From NCBI RefSeq assembly GCF_000204055.1, contig NW_006768794.1, forward strand, positions 1 to 64,000: a stretch of 64,000 nucleotides of DNA, in the 5' to 3' direction. Below, piece by piece: positions 58,894 through 64,000 of the stretch. This stretch comes from Melampsora larici-populina 98AG31 (Eukaryota; Basidiomycota; Pucciniomycetes; Pucciniales; Melampsoraceae). Under the pieces are notes generated by a model, which was not told the origin of the DNA, did not search any database, and saw only the letters and a list, made by a program, of their open reading frames with translations. Position 1 is the first letter of the stretch. Each line of letters begins with the position of its first letter. A program made the position numbers and the translations under genes.

Positions 58894-61800
58894 ATGATTC
58901 TGAGAGTTGGAGTTCGTTTATCGCGTTGATGAGCTTCTTGTGTTGCTTCTCGTACCTGTTACATATGAACAGGAAATGATCAATAGTTTCAACCCCTCCC
59001 TTGCAATTGCAGAGGGGATCAAAACGCTGCTGGTGCTTAAATAGGTATGAGTTAACATATATATGATTAGATCTAAGTTGTGTGATTGCCATGCATTCAT
59101 GTTTTTGTAGTTCACTGAGAGCCTTGAAGTGTTGTTTTTGGGATGGTTGATGGCCTAATCTTTTGATTTTGTTATTGGTAAAGTTGTTTTTGTCTGCTTT
59201 TGACCACTCCTTGATTGCTGATGTAAAACCTGCGAGAGAGGGCGTAGATGTGAAGGTGCTTGGCAATTCTCTTTTTGCCAAGCTGTTAGCGATTTTGTCC
59301 ACCGTTTTTTTACCTTGTACACCACAGTGTCCTGGGCACCAACAGATTGTAATTCTTGCGTTTGGGAATGATGCTCCTATGTAGTTGATAATCTTGAAGG
59401 TCTCCTTCCGATCAAGTAGTGAAGCGATTGATAGGGGAAAGTTGCTGAGATCTTTAATTACTGACTGGTTGTCCAAAATAATTGTGATTCTTCTAGTAGC
59501 TTGAGTTGATTCTTGCGTGGCAATTGTGAGACCTAATTGGACCCCTTTGTATTCGGCCTGATAGATTCTGCGGAGTCTGGCCTTACCTAGGTGTTGTGCG
59601 ATAGATTTATTAGTATTTTCACACCAAGCAGCAGCTGCGGTGTTCTTGGTTGGGATGTGAGAGCCATCTGTTTAGATGACAAGGTGTTTGTTTGAGGGTT
59701 TAAGTTTTTTTGTTCCTAAAATAGCTACCTTTTTGATATCTTGGATAATAGTCGATAATCTGGGAGGTCTGATGAGAATTGCAGTCGGGTCTACTGGTAG
59801 TTGTGTGGTGAATTCATCAAACTATTTTCCTAATTTGTGTTGGAAGAACTGGTGGTAGATGTTGTGGTGCATTTGTGGTTTTGATACTTGGGCCTGTTGG
59901 ATGATTGGAAAAAGGGGGTGGTGACTTGGTTTTGTAAGGGATTTGGCTATGAAGTTCATAAGCTTAGCTTTTGATCTGGTTTCGGGCCAAAGAAGGTTGA
60001 TGTCGTGTTGAAGGACTACACGAGGAGTAGTTTGGAGAGCCCCTAACGCTGCTTGAGCGCTGGTGTTGTCAATTGTTGAAAGGTGGTTGATGAGGTATTT
60101 TGGGGGGTCGAGTGGCATCCATGCAGCTATACCATAATCAGTCATTGCGTGAACTGTGGCTATTAGCAGTGTTCTCATCAGGTGCGGTGGGATGCCCCAC
60201 TCTGATTTAGCTAGTGATGCAATGAAACCTGACCGTAGTTTTCCTTTTGTGATTACATCCTGTCTGTGTTGTGAAAAGTTGAGCTGGCCGGTGAAGGTGA
60301 TACCTAGCCACTTTGTATTTGTCTGTGGTGAGATGTTTTTTTGTGCGCCAAAGTTGATGGTTGGGAGAGCTGTGTCTTTGTTGGGTTTCTTTGTGCTGAA
60401 TATCATCCAGTGACTCTTCTTTGTGTTGAATATTGCACTGTGTCTTTCAGCCCACTTTGTTTGTCTGAATGTCAAGGTGTTCATTTTTGACTTGAGTTGG
60501 TGTTGGTCGGGTGCTGATGCAAGGAGGATAACGTCGTCAACAAATCCTGAAGCTTTGGCCCAGTCCATTTGGTTAGCAATATCAAGTAGAGATGAGTTGT
60601 AAAGGAGATACAGGAGGGGGGACAAGGGTGATCCTTGTGGTAAACCGTGGGATAATTTGAATGGTTCTGATTCAAAGCCGTTGAACAAGAGCCTAGTTGA
60701 TTGGCCCAAGAGGAAATCATTGACGATGTTGATGGTACAAGAATGTACTCCTTTTTTCTCAATCGTGTCCAAGAGCCTTGGGTGGTGAACTGACGGGAAC
60801 GCTGACTTAACATCAGCAAGCATGGCTCCTATGATGTTACCTTTAGTCCATTTGCTGCGTATGTAGCTGACTAGTTGTACTAAAGCTTCTTGGCTTGATC
60901 TGTTTGGTTGGCCACCATAGTGTCCGCGATTTAGGAGCTGGAGTTTCTCCACCTGTTGTGACAGGTGGATTGTAATCAGCTTTTCAAAAAACTTGCTGAT
61001 TGTGTTGAGGAGTGCTATTGGCCTGTAAGAAGAGGGCGAAGTGTAGTCTTATTTCCCTGGTTTGGGAATCATGACTGTTTTTGCTTCTTTCCAGCGCGCG
61101 GGAAAAATGCCGGTAATGGTGATACAGTGAAATAAAGCGAGAACATGCCTTTTAACCACTGGCCATATGGTCTGCCAGATTTAGTTTTGGATGCCATCCC
61201 TACCTGGGGCTTTCAAAGGTGGGCTCTTCATGACAATCTCATTGAGTGAATCCTTGTTCAGCGCTTCACTAAGGCTTGGCATCGTGGATGGTGTTGTTTT
61301 TGTTTCCTCAGTTAATGGGAAGTCAAGGGTTGTGGTATCCTGTAAGTCACATGGTGTGGTAGCTACACATGTAGCTTTGAAAAGCGCATCAGCCTTTTCT
61401 TCATTTGACGTACACGTAATTCCATCTGAAGTGATCATTGTGCTTATCACCGGGGATGGTTGTCTTCCAGATGCAAATTTCTTTGCCTGGAAAAGTGTGT
61501 CGTGAGTGAGTGTTGTGAGATGAATTTTCCAACGGTTTTCTTTGGCATTGTTCATTGCTGTCTTGAATTTGTTTTGTGCCTTTTTGGAAGCTAGGCGGTC
61601 TTCTTCTTTTCTTGTTTTCTTCACTTTTCTCTCAGTTCAAAGCGCTTCCTTTTGTAGAGGTTTGAGAATTTCAGGGATCCACCACTTTTTGTGCTTACCA
61701 ATGGGTGGTTTCCAGGGAGAGTTGTTGTTGAGAGCTGTCGTGATGGCTGCTGTTATTTGTTTGTCAAAGGTTTCAACTAACTCACGTGTAGTCAGTGGTT

Positions 61801-61950
61801 TGATGTCCGGTAGGTTTTGCTGAATTTCCGTTGTCAGTGACATCCTTTCGGCTTTCTTCCAATTCTTTCTGGTTCTAGCTGACTTGTTGGGATTTTGTTG
61901 TAGGTGGATGTTATGAACGGCTCTATGCAGAGTTCGTGAGAACTTATACA
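58894..61950 (-). pseudogene. LINE (non-LTR retrotransposon) with reverse transcriptase and RNase H, broken
   Basis: Minus strand, N- to C-terminal: a linker after the missing endonuclease (61950-61637); a segment ending SPPLKAPGRDGIQN; reverse transcriptase with ADVKSAFPSV (motif A), GLPQGSPLSPLLY (motif B) and SGFVDDVILLA (motif C); RNase H (TDGSHIPTKN, QAEYKGV, LDNQSVIKD, CWCPGHCG); and a terminal zinc knuckle CNCKGGVETIDHFLFIC. Layout fits Tad1/I-like fungal LINEs. In-frame stops at about 61634, 61179, 61050 and 59662 make it inactive. Its 5' part is displaced by the gypsy LTR at about 61945, and its 3' end carries a MITE. Confidence 0.82.
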
Positions 61951-62068
61951 ATTAACTGAGATTGTGGTATGGGGAAAACTCTCATATGATACAACTGTGA
62001 GACGGGAGTTATTCCCCATCACCCATGACATGTCTGTACGGTAGGCGTGACATCCATGGATCATAACA
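61945..62068 (-). repeat. 3' LTR of the Ty3/gypsy element (at least partial)
   Basis: On the minus strand a polypurine tract (AAGGAGGGGATAC, about 62081-62069) is followed by TGTTATGATCC, a typical LTR start, 82 bp after the integrase stop. LINE coding resumes near 61948, so only about 120 bp can be LTR. The exact LTR end and target duplication cannot be fixed without the other LTR. Confidence 0.55.
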
Positions 62069-62162
62069 GTATCCCCTCCTTAATGCCCAGGCTCCATCAT
62101 GTTAGCCCAGCGTTCTTTCCACGGACCAGCGTTAAAAAACCACTTGGGAAAAAGCTTGGTCC

Positions 62163-63722
62163 TCACATCCTTCTCCTTCTCCTAAAGTTCTTTAATGCCT
62201 CCGGATATTTAGTCTTGAATGCTTCTACCAAATCTTTCGCGTTTTCTAAGTTGCTCCTTGGTTCCCATGAATCATGTTCTCTTCCGTATCCTGTCCAGCT
62301 GATCAGATACTCTTCAATCCTCCCACGTAACCTTCCATCTAGCACTGCTTCTACTTTGTATTCTTCCTCACCATTTAATTCAATAGGTGGCGGCGGTGGT
62401 TGCTTTCTTCCTTCTATGGTGTCCTTGTTGTATTGGCGTAATTTTGATATGTGAAATACCGGGTGTAATATGTGCATGCTGTGAGGCAATTCAAGTTTGT
62501 AAGCTACTTCTGAAACACATTTGATTATTTTGAACGGTCCTAGCCATCTATGGTCCATCTTGGCGCTTGGTCTTGTCGTTGAGATGTTTTTACTACTTAG
62601 CCACACCTTTGATCCTTCTTTCCAACTTGGTGTTTTCTTTCTGTTCTTGTCGTAAAAGTGTTTCATTGACTCCTGTGTTGCCTTCAGACTTTCTTTAATT
62701 TCTTGTTGTACTTCTTGAATTTGTTGAACTCGCTCTTCTACCGCTGGTATACATTGATTCTGTGCTGGAGTTGTAGTATACGTCGGATTATAGCCGTAAT
62801 TCGCCATGAATGGTGACACACCTGTAGAGCTATGCATACTATTATTATAAGCAAATTCAGCCATAGCCAAAAGGGGCTCCCAATCATCCTGTTTATAACT
62901 TGTAAAATGACATAAATACCCTTCCACTACCTTATTCACGATTTCCGATTGTCCGTCAGTTTTGGGGTGGTACGCTGTTGAAGGTGTAGCCTTGATACCT
63001 AATTGTTCGTACAGAGAAGTAGTCAGCTGGGAGATAAAGATTCCACCGCGGTCTGATACTACCGTCTTTGGAGTTCCATGTAATCTCCATACGTGTCGTA
63101 ACATCAATTCGGCCAATTCCTCAGCTGACGTAGTGTTGTTGCACGGGATAAAATGTGCCATCTTTGTCAACCTGTCAACAACTGTCAATATGCAAGTCTT
63201 ACCGTTGGATTCAGGTAGTTCTGTGATAAGATTGTATGATATGTCTGTCCAGGGACCGGCCGGGATTGGGAGAGGTTTCAATTGACCAAATAATTTCTGA
63301 TTTGATGACTTGACCCGTTGACATGATTCACATCCATCAACATATCTATTAATGAATGACTTCATACCCTTCCAGTGGTAGTTTCTCTTCACTAAGTTCA
63401 AAGTTTTTGCACGGCCTGGGTGGCCAGCCATTGGGCTATCGTGCCTACTTTTTACTATCTCTGCTTTGATGCTGTTGTCCGCCGGTACTACCACACAACC
63501 TTTATGATATAATACTCCGTCTTCGACTGAATAGTCTTGCGTTAAGCTTTTCATCCTGATGGAAATTGGCTTTCTTACTGCTTGGACCATTTCACCAATA
63601 TAGGGATCTGTAGTTGATGTCTTTTGGATTCGATCTATGATTGTGGTATCAGACTCAATTGAATTGATTTCGCCATGACATAGGACGTCAGCCTCACTGC
63701 AAACATTAATAAACTTCCCCAA
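62163..63722 (-). pseudogene. Ty3/gypsy chromovirus integrase with chromodomain (3' part of pol)
   Basis: The frame covers about 510 residues: an RNase H end (EADVLCHG) and an HHCC zinc motif (RHDSPMAGH....CESCQRVK). The integrase core follows (SDRGGIFISQL and TDGQSEIVNKVVE, the second Asp and the Glu), then a GPF-like linker (WLGPFKIIKC). A C-terminal chromodomain ends it (YKVEAVLDGRLRG....YLISWTGYG....SWEP). The first catalytic Asp, expected in ISYDLI, is Asn here (ISYNLI, codon 63233-63231). Upstream of about 63700 the pol frame is not continued (263-300 bp of unrelated DNA), so the upstream part is interrupted or rearranged. Such elements integrate at modified chromatin; this copy should be inactive. 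Confidence 0.82.
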
Positions 63723-64000
63723 GTGGGCAGGAAAAAATGATTGGGAGTATCATTTGTCATAAAATGATCTATCACTCCACACCTGATCCATAACACTCAC
63801 ACTACATATGTGTAGCAGGCTCAGTGAATTGGTGGTTATCATGTACATACAGTTCTGCTCAGTTATCTGCTCAGCAGGATGAGTTATTCATATGTAATAC
63901 ATGCTGTAACTTTTTTCAGATTGACAAAAGCATTCAAAAGATAGACTACATACACTGACTCAACGTTTTGGTGTAATCTCATCAACTCAACTGCATGTAA
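63723..64000. other. Unassigned sequence upstream of the gypsy integrase frame
   Basis: AT-rich, many stops in the pol frame, no RNase H motif. Either an insertion into pol or an intron-like/rearranged segment; the window ends before this can be decided. Confidence 0.35.

Overview
The window looks like nuclear DNA of a basidiomycete, most likely a rust fungus (Pucciniales, Melampsora/Puccinia-like). The reasons are many short spliced introns (about 60-210 nt), AT-rich intergenic DNA, small secreted lineage-specific proteins, and dense, nested transposable elements. The genus is an inference; I could not run a search. Exon joins were worked out by hand from GT(GC)..AG sites and reading phase.

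Layout. 1-17.3 kb is mostly host genes: a partial Lys-rich nuclear-type protein (minus strand); a 2064-residue Sec7/PH ARF-GEF-like protein; a possible 44-residue protein; a Whi5/Nrm1-like G1/S repressor; and a small secreted protein. 17.96-26.68 kb is one complete 8,696-bp DNA transposon with two identical 294-bp terminal inverted repeats (TIRs) and a 9-bp target duplication. It carries an intact DUF6589-type transposase (852 aa), a RecQ-like helicase broken by a MITE and a stop codon, and a third 154-aa gene. 27.87-30.14 kb is a non-autonomous Tc1/mariner-type element containing a foldback MITE. 30.3-33.5 kb holds a lysophospholipid acyltransferase and a small Ser/Thr kinase. 34.7-36.4 kb has remnants of a Cys-rich gene. 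36.49-40.99 kb is a hAT transposon. 42.4-47.2 kb holds an Hst3/Hst4-like sirtuin and a second secreted-protein candidate. 48.5-53.4 kb is a decayed hAT with a nested AT-rich insertion. 53.4-64 kb is repeat territory: several CACTA-type MITEs (3-bp target duplications), a broken RNase-H-bearing LINE, and the 3' part of a chromodomain Ty3/gypsy element inserted into that LINE.

How things fit together. The host genes are housekeeping or regulatory (vesicle traffic, cell cycle, lipid, signalling, chromatin) plus two secreted candidates, and show no operon logic. The most interesting object is the 8.7-kb element. The transposase/helicase pairing resembles, from memory, helicase-encoding Academ-type transposons, and its third gene is unrecognised. 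A second notable theme is a family of long palindromic elements (24151-24966, 28479-29291, 55607-56727). These share an internal sequence plan although their outer ends differ, and one of them broke the helicase gene.
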